Assembly (NCBI GenBank): GCA_038040485.1
Contig: JBBPIE010000049.1
Span: forward strand, 1 to 34,024
From: Onstottus_B arcticum
GTDB taxonomy: Bacteria; Acidobacteriota; Blastocatellia; UBA7656
DNA length: 34,024 bases
Reading direction: 5' to 3'
The notes beneath the pieces were generated by a model. The model was given only the letters and a program-made list of their open reading frames with translations, ran no database searches and was not told where the DNA came from. This document shows, in pieces, positions 22,027-28,924 of the stretch (the first letter of the stretch is position 1; every line of letters starts with the position of its first letter). The position numbers and the translations under genes were made by a program.

Positions 22027-23484
22027 TCACATTGTCCTGCGGCCGCGCAGACGACGGCCTCGCGGGCCGAGAAAGCCATCGTAGTGCCGCATGATCAACT
22101 GGGACTCGATTTGATTCATCGTGTCCATCGCCACGCCGATCAAGATAAGCAAGCTCGTCCCGCCAAAGTAGAACTGCACGCCGATTCCAGTCGTAAGCCA
22201 CGAAGTCAGCGGGTTGGAGCGCAGCAACCCGTCAATCGGCGGTCCGATCACCGGGATATACTGGAACTGAAAGCCCGCGAGCAAGAATTGCGGCATAAGC
22301 GCAACCGCCGCCAGGTAGATCGCGCCCACGGTGGTCAATCGGGTAAGTATCTCGTTAAGGTAGTCAGCAGTCCGCTTGCCTGGCCGAATGCCCGGAACGA
22401 AGGCTCCATTCTTCCGCAGGTTGTTTGCAACCTCATCTGTATTGAAGATAATCGACACATAAAAAAACGTGAAGAAAATTATCGCCGCCGAGTAAATCAA
22501 GTAATGCAGCGGGTGATCCTGACCGCCTAAGTCAACGGCGAGCTTCGCCAACCACGCCCTGAACGTACCGGTCTCATTCGGGTCCGTCGCTCCGAGAAAG
22601 CCCAAAATCGTCTGCGGGAACGCCAATATCGACGAAGCAAAGATCACCGGGATGACGCCTCCCATGTTGACCTTCAACGGCATGTGCGTCTGCTGCTGGG
22701 GAATTGACTGGCGCCCGACCATTCTACGCGCGTGATTGATCGGGACTTTGCGAAAGCCCCGTTCAACAAACACAATCCCCGCTATCACCAACACCATTGC
22801 GATCAGCAGTGCAATGACCCCCAGCGCCGTGCCTGTGCCGCCGCTCGTGAGCTTCTCGTAGATTGTCTGCGCGCCGGACGGGATTCGCAGCACGATACCC
22901 GCAAAGATGATCAAGCTTATGCCGTTGCCGACACCGCGTTCGGTTATCTGCTCGCCAAGCCACATTATGAACGTCGTCCCGGTCGCAAGCGTCAGCATCG
23001 TCATCGCAATGAACGCCGGACCCGGGTTTTGAACCAGAGATCCGGTCGCCGTCTGCTGGTTCTGCAGCCAGTAAGCAATCCCGAACGACTGCACCGAGCA
23101 AAGCACAACCGTGAGATAGCGCGTGTACTGCGTGATCTTGCGCCGCCCCATCTCGCCTTCTTCCTGCAGCGCCTTGAGCCGCGGGCTTACAACGGTCATC
23201 AACTGAAGAATGATCGAAGCCGTGATGTAAGGTGTGATCCCGAGCGCGAAGATCGAAACGACCTTGAAGTTCCCCCCTGAAAACAAATCCATCACGCCGG
23301 CAAGGCTGCGATGGAGGTCGCCGGTGTTCCACAACGCCGCCAGCGCATCCGGGTCAATGCCCGGCGTGCGCACGTGCGAGCCAATCCGGTACACCGCCAG
23401 CATCGCGAGCGTGAACAACACGCGGCGGCGAAGCTCCGGCACAGCGAAAATATTGCGAACGCTGTTTAAGAAATTCTCGATCAT
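22027..23484 (-). CDS. secY: Preprotein translocase subunit SecY
   Basis: A 485-residue polytopic inner-membrane protein with ten predicted helices, the central pore of the Sec translocon. Recognised by GVMDLFSGGNFKVVSIFALG-ITPYITASIILQLM near the N-terminus (plug and TM2), the TRYLTV region, RGVGNGISLIIFAGIV, KVNMGGVIPVIFASSIL (TM7), and the cytosolic loop AN-NLRKNGAFVPGIRPGKRTADYL with the conserved Arg that contacts SecA or the ribosome. It lies between rplO and adk. The C-terminal tail ends with an Arg-rich stretch (GPRGRRLRGRRTM). Confidence 0.98.
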   Translation of the reverse strand: MIENFLNSVRNIFAVPELRRRVLFTLAMLAVYRIGSHVRTPGIDPDALAALWNTGDLHRSLAGVMDLFSGGNFKVVSIFALGITPYITASIILQLMTVVSPRLKALQEEGEMGRRKITQYTRYLTVVLCSVQSFGIAYWLQNQQTATGSLVQNPGPAFIAMTMLTLATGTTFIMWLGEQITERGVGNGISLIIFAGIVLRIPSGAQTIYEKLTSGGTGTALGVIALLIAMVLVIAGIVFVERGFRKVPINHARRMVGRQSIPQQQTHMPLKVNMGGVIPVIFASSILAFPQTILGFLGATDPNETGTFRAWLAKLAVDLGGQDHPLHYLIYSAAIIFFTFFYVSIIFNTDEVANNLRKNGAFVPGIRPGKRTADYLNEILTRLTTVGAIYLAAVALMPQFLLAGFQFQYIPVIGPPIDGLLRSNPLTSWLTTGIGVQFYFGGTSLLILIGVAMDTMNQIESQLIMRHYDGFLGPRGRRLRGRRTM

Positions 23485-23554
23485 TTGGCTGTGACCTCGC
23501 GAGATGAAGAAGCTTCAACGACAATTTGCGATAATCATCGCGATTAGCCTGACG

Positions 23555-24037
23555 TCACTCTTCGCTGGGAGCGCCGGATAGAAGCGTGGCTTTCCCGCCC
23601 GCCGCCTCGATCTTCTCGCGCGCGCCTTTTGTAAATCGATGCGCGGTTACGTCGAGCGCCTTGCTCAATTCGCCTCCGCCCAGCACGACCACGCCCTCGA
23701 ATCGCGCGAGCTGCCCCTTCTTGACTATACCCCGCTCGACCATCAACTCCGGAGTGATCGCCTCGTTGGCTTCGAACCTCTTGTCGAGATCCGACAGCTT
23801 AACCTCGACCCACTCTTTCTTGAAGATGTTGGTGAAGCCTCGCTTGGGCAATCGGCGCTGAAGCGGCATTTGACCGCCCTCAAACCCCGCACGCCCCGAG
23901 TACCCGGAGCGCGATTTCTGTCCCTTGTGTCCGCGAGTCGAAGTCTTGCCGTGCCCAGAGCCCGGCCCGCGGCCAACCCGCTTCTTGTTTTTGTTTGCGC
24001 CCTTCGGCGCTCCGATGTTGTGTATGCCTAGTGCCAT
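23555..24037 (-). CDS. rplO: Ribosomal protein L15 (uL15)
   Basis: I choose the ATG at 24035-24037 (GGGAGCG upstream), giving 160 residues; 22 upstream residues in frame come from a heptamer repeat and are not coding. Diagnostic segments: MALGIHNIGAPKGANKNKKR, VGRGPGSGHGKTSTRGHKGQ-KSRSGYSGRAGFEGGQMPLQ-RRLPKRGF, and VVLGGGELSKALDV in the C-terminal domain. L15 is a late-assembling protein of the central large subunit. It is followed by secY after 70 bp. Confidence 0.97.
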   Translation of the reverse strand: MALGIHNIGAPKGANKNKKRVGRGPGSGHGKTSTRGHKGQKSRSGYSGRAGFEGGQMPLQRRLPKRGFTNIFKKEWVEVKLSDLDKRFEANEAITPELMVERGIVKKGQLARFEGVVVLGGGELSKALDVTAHRFTKGAREKIEAAGGKATLLSGAPSEE

Positions 24038-24046
24038 AATCGCTCC

Positions 24047-24112
24047 CGTGATTCCCGATGCGTAACAATGAGCGCGCGAACCGTTTTGCCGCGCATCTCG
24101 CAACGAATCACG
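24047..24112. repeat. Heptamer-type hairpin, rpmD/rplO spacer
   Basis: Left arm CGTGATTCCCGATGCGTAAC (24047-24066) pairs with CGCATC (24092-24097) and GAATCACG (24105-24112) of the right arm. Shorter and more decayed than the others of the GTGATTC family. Confidence 0.55.
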
Positions 24113-24117
24113 TCTCT

Positions 24118-24405
24118 CTATTCGATGACCCGTCTCAAATGCGGAAACCTCTTGGCCATGCCGCGCGTTTGTACCGAATCCGGGCGTCCGACAATTCTCA
24201 GCAAGTGCGGAACCTTCTTGACCATCCCGCGCGTGGACGCCGAATCCGGGCGCTCGACGATCTGATTGAGCTTTGTGAAGCCCAGACTACGCACGAGCTC
24301 TTTGTGACTTTTGGGCGTGGCAATGGTTGAGCGATACCATTGAATCAAAATCTTCGACGCCCCAGAGTCGGTTTCTTTTCCGCTTTCCTTCTTGGCTTTC
24401 GCCAT
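24118..24405 (-). CDS. rpmD: Ribosomal protein L30 (uL30) with internal duplication
   Basis: A 95-residue protein; bacterial L30 is normally about 60. The core KILIQWYRSTIATPKSHKEL-VRSLGFTKLNQIVERPDS (18-55) is clearly L30. A Lys/Glu-rich N-terminal extension of about 17 residues precedes it. The C-terminal part is duplicated: residues 48-69 and 70-91 share the pattern IV-x-RPDS-x2-TRGM-x-K-x2-PHL. At DNA level this is a perfect-register 66-bp tandem repeat (24137-24202 and 24203-24268), with about a dozen third-position and other differences. In normal L30 the TRGM-x-K-x2-HLV segment is the C-terminal strand and ends the protein, so the second copy is surplus. It lies between rpsE and rplO as usual. 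Confidence 0.9.
   Translation of the reverse strand: MAKAKKESGKETDSGASKILIQWYRSTIATPKSHKELVRSLGFTKLNQIVERPDSASTRGMVKKVPHLLRIVGRPDSVQTRGMAKRFPHLRRVIE
24137..24268 (-). repeat. 66-bp in-frame tandem duplication inside rpmD
   Basis: Two adjacent copies (24137-24202 and 24203-24268). Identical words recur exactly 66 bp apart, for example CCGAATCCGGGCG (24174 and 24240) and TGCGGAA (24140 and 24206). The copies have diverged, so the duplication is not recent. Confidence 0.9.
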
Positions 24406-24424
24406 GCTGACTCCTTCTCACTTT

Positions 24425-24466
24425 GCGGCCGAATTGAGGCCGCCCTACGCAGTAGCGAACCCGCTA
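24425..24466. repeat. Double hairpin in the rpsE/rpmD spacer
   Basis: GCGGCC-gaattga-GGCCGC is followed closely by GTAGCG-aac-CCGCTAC. The words GGCCGCCCTAC resemble the GC-rich palindromic family at 14676 and 27842. Confidence 0.5.
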
Positions 24467-24467
24467 C

Positions 24468-24971
24468 CTACAAGTTCTGAGACTCTTCCGCAGCTTGCCT
24501 TCGCAGTCTTGCAACCGCTACCGGATCCTTCAACCCCCTCAAGCCTTCGAAGGTCGCCCTCACAACGTTATGAGGGTTGGATGAGCCGATTGATTTTGTC
24601 ACGACGTCGCGCACGCCAACCAACTGCATGATTGCTCTCACCGGTCCCCCGGCGATGACGCCCTTGCCTTCGGGTGCAGGCTTCAGCAACACCCGGCCGG
24701 CTCCATACACCCCGGTCGTCTGGTGAGGAACCGTGGTGCCCGAAAGCGGCACGCGGATCAGATTCTTCTTAGCGGCCTCGATTCCCTTCTTGATCGCAAG
24801 CGGAACTTCGCGCGCTTTACCCGAACCAAACCCGACGATGCCGTTTTCATTGCCCACGATGACAAGCGCCGCGAACGACAGGTTCTTACCGCCCTTCACA
24901 ACTTTAGTCACGCGGTTGATCGAAATGACTTGATCTTTCAGATCCAGGCCTGCTGATTCTATTCGTTCCAT
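24468..24971 (-). CDS. rpsE: Ribosomal protein S5 (uS5)
   Basis: A 167-residue decoding-centre protein. The N-terminal double-stranded-RNA-like domain has VISINRVTKVVKGGKNLSFA-ALVIVGNENG, GFGSGKAREVPLAIKKG-x-EAAKKNLIRV-PL, and the C-terminal domain PAPEGKGVIAGGPVRAIMQL-VGVRDVVTKSIGSSNPHNVV-RATF. All hallmark residues of S5 are in place. Start at 24971; the spacer to rplR upstream is a heptamer hairpin. Confidence 0.98.
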   Translation of the reverse strand: MERIESAGLDLKDQVISINRVTKVVKGGKNLSFAALVIVGNENGIVGFGSGKAREVPLAIKKGIEAAKKNLIRVPLSGTTVPHQTTGVYGAGRVLLKPAPEGKGVIAGGPVRAIMQLVGVRDVVTKSIGSSNPHNVVRATFEGLRGLKDPVAVARLRRQAAEESQNL

Positions 24972-24984
24972 GATTCCCCAATTC

Positions 24985-25062
24985 GATTTTGGATTTTAGA
25001 TTTTGGATTGCCGATTGGGTATCCTCCCAGAATCCAAAATCCAAAATCCAAAATCTAAAATT
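24985..25062. repeat. Heptamer-repeat hairpin, rplR/rpsE spacer (TTTTGGA family)
   Basis: Left arm is three TTTTGGA-type units (TTTTGGA TTTTAGA TTTTGGA, from 24987); right arm (25031-25062) is AATCCAA AATCCAA AATCCAA AATCTAA AATT. The right arm runs into the end of rplR and contains its TAG stop (25055-25057) and last Phe codon. Confidence 0.8.
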
Positions 25063-25414
25063 CCAGTCCCGCTTCTCGCGCTGCCTCCGCGAGACTCTTA
25101 ACACGCCCGTGATAAATGTAGCCGCCACGGTCGAACACCACGCGCGTGATTCCCTTTTCTTTGGCGCGCTCCGCGATCAACTTTCCTATTTCCTTTGCGC
25201 CTGCGACGTTCCCACCCGAACGCTCGCGCAGCGCGGGCTCAGTGCTTGAAGCCGCCGCCAAGGTCACGCCTTTTCCGTCGTCAATCACCTGAGCATAGAT
25301 ATGACTCAGACTGCGGAAGACGGCCAGCCTGGGGCGCTCAGCCGTGCCCGACACTTTGCGGCGAATCCTTTTGTGAACTGCCTGCCGAATCTCGTGAGAC
25401 TTCTTTGTTGCCAT
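25055..25414 (-). CDS. rplR: Ribosomal protein L18 (uL18)
   Basis: A 119-residue 5S rRNA-binding protein. Recognised by RIRRKVSGTAERPRLAVFRS-LSHIYAQVIDD, TLAAASS, AKEIGKLIAERAKEKGITRV-VFDRGGYIYHGRVKSLAEAA-REAGLEF, all normal for the family. The last codons and the stop lie inside a TTTTGGA repeat arm. Start ATG is at 25414. Confidence 0.98.
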   Translation of the reverse strand: MATKKSHEIRQAVHKRIRRKVSGTAERPRLAVFRSLSHIYAQVIDDGKGVTLAAASSTEPALRERSGGNVAGAKEIGKLIAERAKEKGITRVVFDRGGYIYHGRVKSLAEAAREAGLEF

Positions 25415-25478
25415 TATCTTTTCACCTCAGTCGCTGATTGGGCGCAAGGCCTCACTTCAGCAACCCTGACGAATCCCG

Positions 25479-26033
25479 TTACTTCCCGGTTTTGCCCGGC
25501 TTGAGCTTCAACTTCTCCTCCGAGTAGCGCACGCCCTTGCCCTTATACGGATCGGGCCGTCGCAGTCCGCGCATATGCGCTGCCACCTGGCCCACCTGCT
25601 GTCGGTCGATACCGGTGATGGTCAGCGTGGTTTGATACTGCTGGATCGGTTTGTTGACGCGCTCGATCTTCACATCGATCCCGTTCGGGATCGGAAACTC
25701 GATCTGATGCGAATAGCCCAGGTTGAACATCACCCGTTTCTTTTGAATCTCGGCCTTGTAGCCAACTCCGACGATGTCTAACTGGCGGGTGAATCCGTCG
25801 GTCACGCCGACCACCGCGTTGTTTACGAGCGCACGCGCAAGGCCGTGCACCGCCGCGTAGTCATCCGACTCACGCTCGGCGATCAACTGCTCGCCCTCTA
25901 CCCGAAACTTGATCCCGCCGGGCAACCGCGTGGCCAGCGTCCCTTTCGGGCCGCTCACTTCCACCGTGCCGTCTTCAATCTTGATCTTGACGCCCTTCGG
26001 TATTGCTATGGGCTTCTTACCTATTCTCGACAT
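25479..26033 (-). CDS. rplF: Ribosomal protein L6 (uL6)
   Basis: Start chosen at the ATG at 26031-26033 (MSRIGKKPIAIPKGVKI), 184 residues; a longer frame to 26099 would read through the heptamer repeat upstream. Two L6 repeats are seen, ending with the second-domain motif TGIDRQQVGQVAAHMRGLRR-PDPYKGKGVRY. L6 lies near the sarcin-ricin loop and the GTPase centre. Its 64-bp spacer to rplR is one of few long spacers with no heptamer hairpin. Confidence 0.97.
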   Translation of the reverse strand: MSRIGKKPIAIPKGVKIKIEDGTVEVSGPKGTLATRLPGGIKFRVEGEQLIAERESDDYAAVHGLARALVNNAVVGVTDGFTRQLDIVGVGYKAEIQKKRVMFNLGYSHQIEFPIPNGIDVKIERVNKPIQQYQTTLTITGIDRQQVGQVAAHMRGLRRPDPYKGKGVRYSEEKLKLKPGKTGK

Positions 26034-26054
26034 TGCTCGAACTCCAAGACTCAA

Positions 26055-26103
26055 GTGATCCGTGATTCGTGACTGCCAGGGAGACGCATCACGCATCACG
26101 CAT
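26055..26103. repeat. Heptamer-repeat hairpin, rpsH/rplF spacer (GTGATTC family)
   Basis: Left arm GTGATCC GTGATTC GTGAC (26055-26073); right arm GCATCAC GCATCAC GCATTAC (26084-26104 region), separated by about ten bases. Confidence 0.8.
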
Positions 26104-26115
26104 TACTCATCAGAT

Positions 26116-26508
26116 TTAGTAGATCCTGCAAAGCAGTTCGCCCCCAACCTTCTCGCGTCGCGCCCGGCTGTCGCTCATCAACCCGCGGGAGGTCGAGATT
26201 ATGTTGATGCCCATGCCGCCCAACACCTTAGGTATCGCCGAACTCTTTACATACACGCGGCACCCGGGCTTCGACACGCGCTCGAGTTTAGACATTACCT
26301 GCTCGCCTTTCGGGCCATAGCGCAGGTAGACGCGTATGTTGCGGCGGGCGCCTTCGCCCGTCACTTTGAAAGTGTTGATAAAGCCCTCTTCCTTGAGTAT
26401 CCGCGCGATCTCCAGCTTGATCCCCGAGACCGGCATGTCTACCTTCTGGTGCTTAGCCGAATACGCGTTTCGTATCCGAGTCAGCATATCAGCTATTGGA
26501 TCTGTCAT
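26116..26508 (-). CDS. rpsH: Ribosomal protein S8 (uS8)
   Basis: Start at the ATG at 26506-26508 with AGGAGA upstream, giving 130 residues; the 21 residues that precede it in frame come from the repeat spacer. MTDPIADMLTRIRNAYSAKH, GIKLEIARILKEEGFI-NTF, RVSKPGCRVYVKSSAIPKVL-GGMGINIISTSRGLMSDSRA are diagnostic, the SRG-x-MSD-x2-AR block being the rRNA helix 21 contact. S8 represses the spc operon in E. coli by binding near rplE; I could not verify a mimic here. Confidence 0.98.
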   Translation of the reverse strand: MTDPIADMLTRIRNAYSAKHQKVDMPVSGIKLEIARILKEEGFINTFKVTGEGARRNIRVYLRYGPKGEQVMSKLERVSKPGCRVYVKSSAIPKVLGGMGINIISTSRGLMSDSRARREKVGGELLCRIY

Positions 26509-26522
26509 ACGTCTCCTGAAAA

Positions 26523-26585
26523 CGTGATTCGTGATTCGCGATTCGTGATTCTCGTCTTGTTCCCGAATCACGCATCACGAATCAG
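26523..26585. repeat. Heptamer-repeat hairpin, rpsN/rpsH spacer (GTGATTC family)
   Basis: Left arm is GTGATTC GTGATTC GCGATTC GTGATTC (26524-26551), the most regular array in the window. Right arm GAATCAC GCATCAC GAATCA (26565-26584) is its inverse complement. Confidence 0.85.
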
Positions 26586-26587
26586 TC

Positions 26588-26872
26588 CTACCAGCTCGAC
26601 TTGGTAACTCCAGGGATATGTCCCTCCAGCGCGAGCCCGCGAAAGCAAATTCGGCAAAGCGCGAACTTGCGCAGGTAGCCGCGCCCACGCCCGCAGCGCC
26701 GGCATCGGTTGTGAACCCGCGACGTAAAAACGTTCAGGTTCATTCCGCCGGCTTTCGCGCGTTTGATCGCCTTCTTGTTGTCCGCGCCTGTCTTTTCCTT
26801 CACGCGTCGCTTGGCGTTTGCGAGAGCCCGCTTTAGCTCATTCGCCTTATACACCGAAGATGTTCTTGCCAT
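26588..26872 (-). CDS. rpsN: Ribosomal protein S14 (uS14), zinc-binding with N-terminal insertion
   Basis: A 94-residue protein. The C-terminal half matches the short zinc-binding S14: VHNRCRRCGRGRGYLRKFAL-CRICFRGLALEGHIPGVTKS, with ligands Cys57, Cys60, Cys73 and Cys76. That form is normally 61 residues, whereas the long form of about 100 residues lacks the cysteines. This protein therefore combines a long-like N-terminus (KANELKRALANAKRRVKEK, residues 9-43) with a zinc ribbon. Both types lie in the 30S head. It follows rplE as usual. Confidence 0.95.
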   Translation of the reverse strand: MARTSSVYKANELKRALANAKRRVKEKTGADNKKAIKRAKAGGMNLNVFTSRVHNRCRRCGRGRGYLRKFALCRICFRGLALEGHIPGVTKSSW

Positions 26873-26876
26873 AACT

Positions 26877-26933
26877 TAGTCCGTAGTCCTTGGTCCGTAG
26901 TCGCCAACTCGATTCCCGAGCGACGGACTACGG
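26877..26933. repeat. Heptamer-repeat hairpin, rplE/rpsN spacer (GTCCGTA family)
   Basis: Left arm GTCCGTA GTCCTTG GTCCGTA GTCG (26879-26903); right arm CGACGGACTACGG (26920-26933 region) is complementary to the PyrTAGTCC words. The unit differs from its neighbours but the 7-base period is the same. Confidence 0.75.
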
Positions 26934-26941
26934 CCTACCGC

Positions 26942-27487
26942 CTATTTCGTGAACGGCATCCCGAACTGGCGAAGCAGAGCACGTCCCTCCTCGTCAGTGC
27001 GGGCGGTCGTTACAATGCAAACGTTCATGCCTCGCGTTCGATCGACCTTGTTGAAGTCGATCTCTGGAAAAATCAACTGGTCCTTCACACCGATCGTGTA
27101 GTTGCCCCGGCCGTCAAACGCGCGCGGGCTCACCCCGCGAAAGTCGCGCACCCGCGGCAGGACCGCGTTGATGAAGCGGTCGAGAAACTCGTACATTCGG
27201 TCGCCCCGCAACGTGACCGAAACACCTACTGGCATTCCCGTTCGCAGCTTGAACGCGGCGATCGATTTCCTGGCCTTTGTCACCACTGGCTTTTGACCGC
27301 TGACCGTCGAAAGCTCCATTGCCGCCTGATCGAAAACCTTCGAATTCGTCTGCGCCTCGCGACCCACGCCCATATTGACCACAATCTTTTCGAGCTTTGG
27401 CGCGGCCATCGGGCTCGTGTAGCTGAACTCCTTCATCAGCGCCGGCAGTATCTCGCTCGTGTATCGCTCTTTCAGTCTGGTTGCCAT
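26942..27487 (-). CDS. rplE: Ribosomal protein L5 (uL5)
   Basis: ATG at 27485-27487 with GAGGAT upstream gives 181 residues, the family norm; the longer frame to 27553 is rejected. Diagnostic parts: MATRLKERYTSEILPALMKE, KLEKIVVNMGVGREA, LSTVSGQKPVVTKARKSIAA-FKLRTGMPVGVSVTLRGDRM-YEFLDRF, and RVRDFRGVSPRAFDGRGNYT-IGVKDQLIFPEID. It binds 5S rRNA with L18. Ten bp separate it from rplX. Confidence 0.98.
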   Translation of the reverse strand: MATRLKERYTSEILPALMKEFSYTSPMAAPKLEKIVVNMGVGREAQTNSKVFDQAAMELSTVSGQKPVVTKARKSIAAFKLRTGMPVGVSVTLRGDRMYEFLDRFINAVLPRVRDFRGVSPRAFDGRGNYTIGVKDQLIFPEIDFNKVDRTRGMNVCIVTTARTDEEGRALLRQFGMPFTK

Positions 27488-27497
27488 ACTATCCTCG

Positions 27498-27830
27498 TTA
27501 CTGTTTCTCAATAGCCGCGCCGCACTTCTTGCACGCGCGGTGGCGCATACCATCCTCGAGAACCTGATGCCCGACGCGGGTCGGATCGCCGCAGTGAGGA
27601 CACAGCACCATCACATTCGAAACATCGATCGCCGCCTCGCGTTCCAGGATTCCCCCCTGCACTCCGCGACGGCTGTTGGCCTTGTTGTGACGCTTTATCA
27701 TGTTCACGCCTTCGACCAGCAGCTTGTGCTTTCGGGGCAGAACTTCAATAACGCGGCCGGTCTTGCCTCGGTCCTTGCCGGCGATCACCACCACACGGTC
27801 ATTCTTTCTGACGTTGATCTCTAGGTTCAT
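27498..27830 (-). CDS. rplX: Ribosomal protein L24 (uL24) with zinc-ribbon tail
   Basis: A 110-residue protein. The KOW region DRVVVIAGKDRGKTGRVIEV-LPRKHKLLVEGVNMIKRH (11-48) initiates 50S assembly and sits at the tunnel exit. The C-terminal part holds C77-P-H-C80 and C100-K-K-C103, spaced as a zinc ribbon, a variant found in many phyla though not in E. coli. It lies between rplN and rplE, as expected; the spacer before it is the GC-rich palindrome at 27842. Confidence 0.97.
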   Translation of the reverse strand: MNLEINVRKNDRVVVIAGKDRGKTGRVIEVLPRKHKLLVEGVNMIKRHNKANSRRGVQGGILEREAAIDVSNVMVLCPHCGDPTRVGHQVLEDGMRHRACKKCGAAIEKQ

Positions 27831-27841
27831 CGATTTCTACC

Positions 27842-27903
27842 TGTACGGGCGGCCCTCCGTGGCTGCCCCTTGATACGGGCGCCCACGGAGGGCCGCCCGT
27901 ACA
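27842..27903. repeat. GC-rich palindromic element, rplN/rplX spacer
   Basis: Arms 27842-27862 and 27883-27903 are perfect 21-base inverse complements beginning TGTACGGGCGGCCCTCC and ending GGCCGCCCGTACA, with a 20-base loop. Its words recur at 14676-14792. Not heptameric. Confidence 0.9.
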
Positions 27904-27907
27904 AGCT

Positions 27908-28276
27908 CTAAATCACTTCCGGCGCAAGACTCACGATCTTCATGAATCGCTTGTCGCGAAGCTCGCGAGCTATCGGCCCAAAGACGCGCGTGCCGACCGG
28001 CTCGTTGTCCGGTTTGATGATGACTGCTGCGTTCTGATCGAACCGGATATAGGTGCCGTCCTTGCGCCGGGTTTCTTTGCGAGTCCGCACGACCACCGCG
28101 CGAACGACTTGTCCTTTTTTGACCGCCCCGTCCGGCGACGCTTCTTTGACCGATGCCGTGATAATGTCGCCGAGTCCTGCGCGCGAGCCGGTATGCCCGC
28201 CCACCGGCAAGATCATCGAGATTCGCTTGGCCCCGGAATTATCCGCGACCTCCAGTATCGATCTCATCTGAACCAT
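27908..28276 (-). CDS. rplN: Ribosomal protein L14 (uL14)
   Basis: A 122-residue protein: MVQMRSILEVADNSGAKRIS, GDIITASVKEASPDGAVKKG-QVVRAVVVRTRKE, G-x-YIRFDQNAAVII, and PVGTRVFGPIARELRDKRFM-KIVSLAPEVI are all canonical. It contacts L19 and the small subunit in an intersubunit bridge. It is flanked by two repeat-filled spacers. Confidence 0.98.
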   Translation of the reverse strand: MVQMRSILEVADNSGAKRISMILPVGGHTGSRAGLGDIITASVKEASPDGAVKKGQVVRAVVVRTRKETRRKDGTYIRFDQNAAVIIKPDNEPVGTRVFGPIARELRDKRFMKIVSLAPEVI

Positions 28277-28291
28277 AGCCCACTCCTAACG

Positions 28292-28369
28292 ATTGCGGAT
28301 TTCGGATTGAGGATTGCGGATTTGAGGACGCGATTCAATCCGCAATCCGAAATCCGCATTCCGCAATTC
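28292..28369. repeat. Heptamer-repeat hairpin, rpsQ/rplN spacer (GGATTGC family)
   Basis: Left arm GGATTTC GGATTGA GGATTGC GGATTTG (from 28298, preceded by GATTGC); right arm CAATCCG CAATCCG AAATCCG CATTCCG CAATTC (28336-28369). Its right end stops 3 bases before the rpsQ stop codon. Confidence 0.85.
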
Positions 28370-28371
28370 CC

Positions 28372-28683
28372 TCAGCTTGCCTTCTGCAAGATCTCGACCA
28401 CGCGCCAGCGTTTGCGAGCCGATAGCGGCCGCGTCTCGACTATCTTCACCGTGTCTCCGATGTGCGCGCCCAACTCGTCGTGCGCCATGAACTTCGAGCG
28501 CTTGCGAATGTAGCGGCGGTACTTCGGATGCCGCACCTGGCGTTCGACCCGTACAACGACGGTCTTCTGCATCTTGTCGCTGGTGACCAATCCGACCTTT
28601 TCCTGCCGTCTACGTTTCGGAGCGGGTTTCTCCGCTGCCGCGTTTTCCGCCGCCGTCTCGGTCAATTCGTTTTTGTCTTCCAT
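28372..28683 (-). CDS. rpsQ: Ribosomal protein S17 (uS17) with acidic/Ala-rich N-terminal extension
   Basis: A 103-residue protein. Residues 1-25 (MEDKNELTETAAENAAAEKP) are an acidic, Ala-rich extension not present in most S17 (about 80-90 residues). The core KVGLVTSDKMQKTVVVRVER, YRRYIRKRSKFMAHDE, GDTVKIVETRPLSARKRWRV is standard. It is a primary 16S binder of the OB-fold type. rpmC is about 40 bp upstream. Confidence 0.97.
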   Translation of the reverse strand: MEDKNELTETAAENAAAEKPAPKRRRQEKVGLVTSDKMQKTVVVRVERQVRHPKYRRYIRKRSKFMAHDELGAHIGDTVKIVETRPLSARKRWRVVEILQKAS

Positions 28684-28723
28684 ACCAACCCTTCGTCACC
28701 GGGCGAAGCGCTCGCCCACTAAC

Positions 28724-28924
28724 CTACTTATCCGCCGCTATCTCGCGCTGCCGCAGAAGAGTCTTCACTCGAGCCAGGTCCTTGCGAGACTCGCGAAGCT
28801 GCTTCACCACATCGGTGTTGCCAAGCGATATCTTGAACCGCATCCTGAATACCGATTCCTTTAGCTCCTCGATCCTCGCGTGCAGGTCGGTGTCTGACAG
28901 CTCTCTTAACTCATCAGCCTTCAT
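28724..28924 (-). CDS. rpmC: Ribosomal protein L29 (uL29)
   Basis: A 66-residue two-helix protein: MKADELRELSDTDLHARIEE-LKESVFRMRFKISLG, LRESRKDLARVKTLLRQRE. Typical size and pattern. Its ATG overlaps the rplP stop in an ATGA arrangement (28921-28924), so the two are translationally coupled. Confidence 0.97.
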   Translation of the reverse strand: MKADELRELSDTDLHARIEELKESVFRMRFKISLGNTDVVKQLRESRKDLARVKTLLRQREIAADK

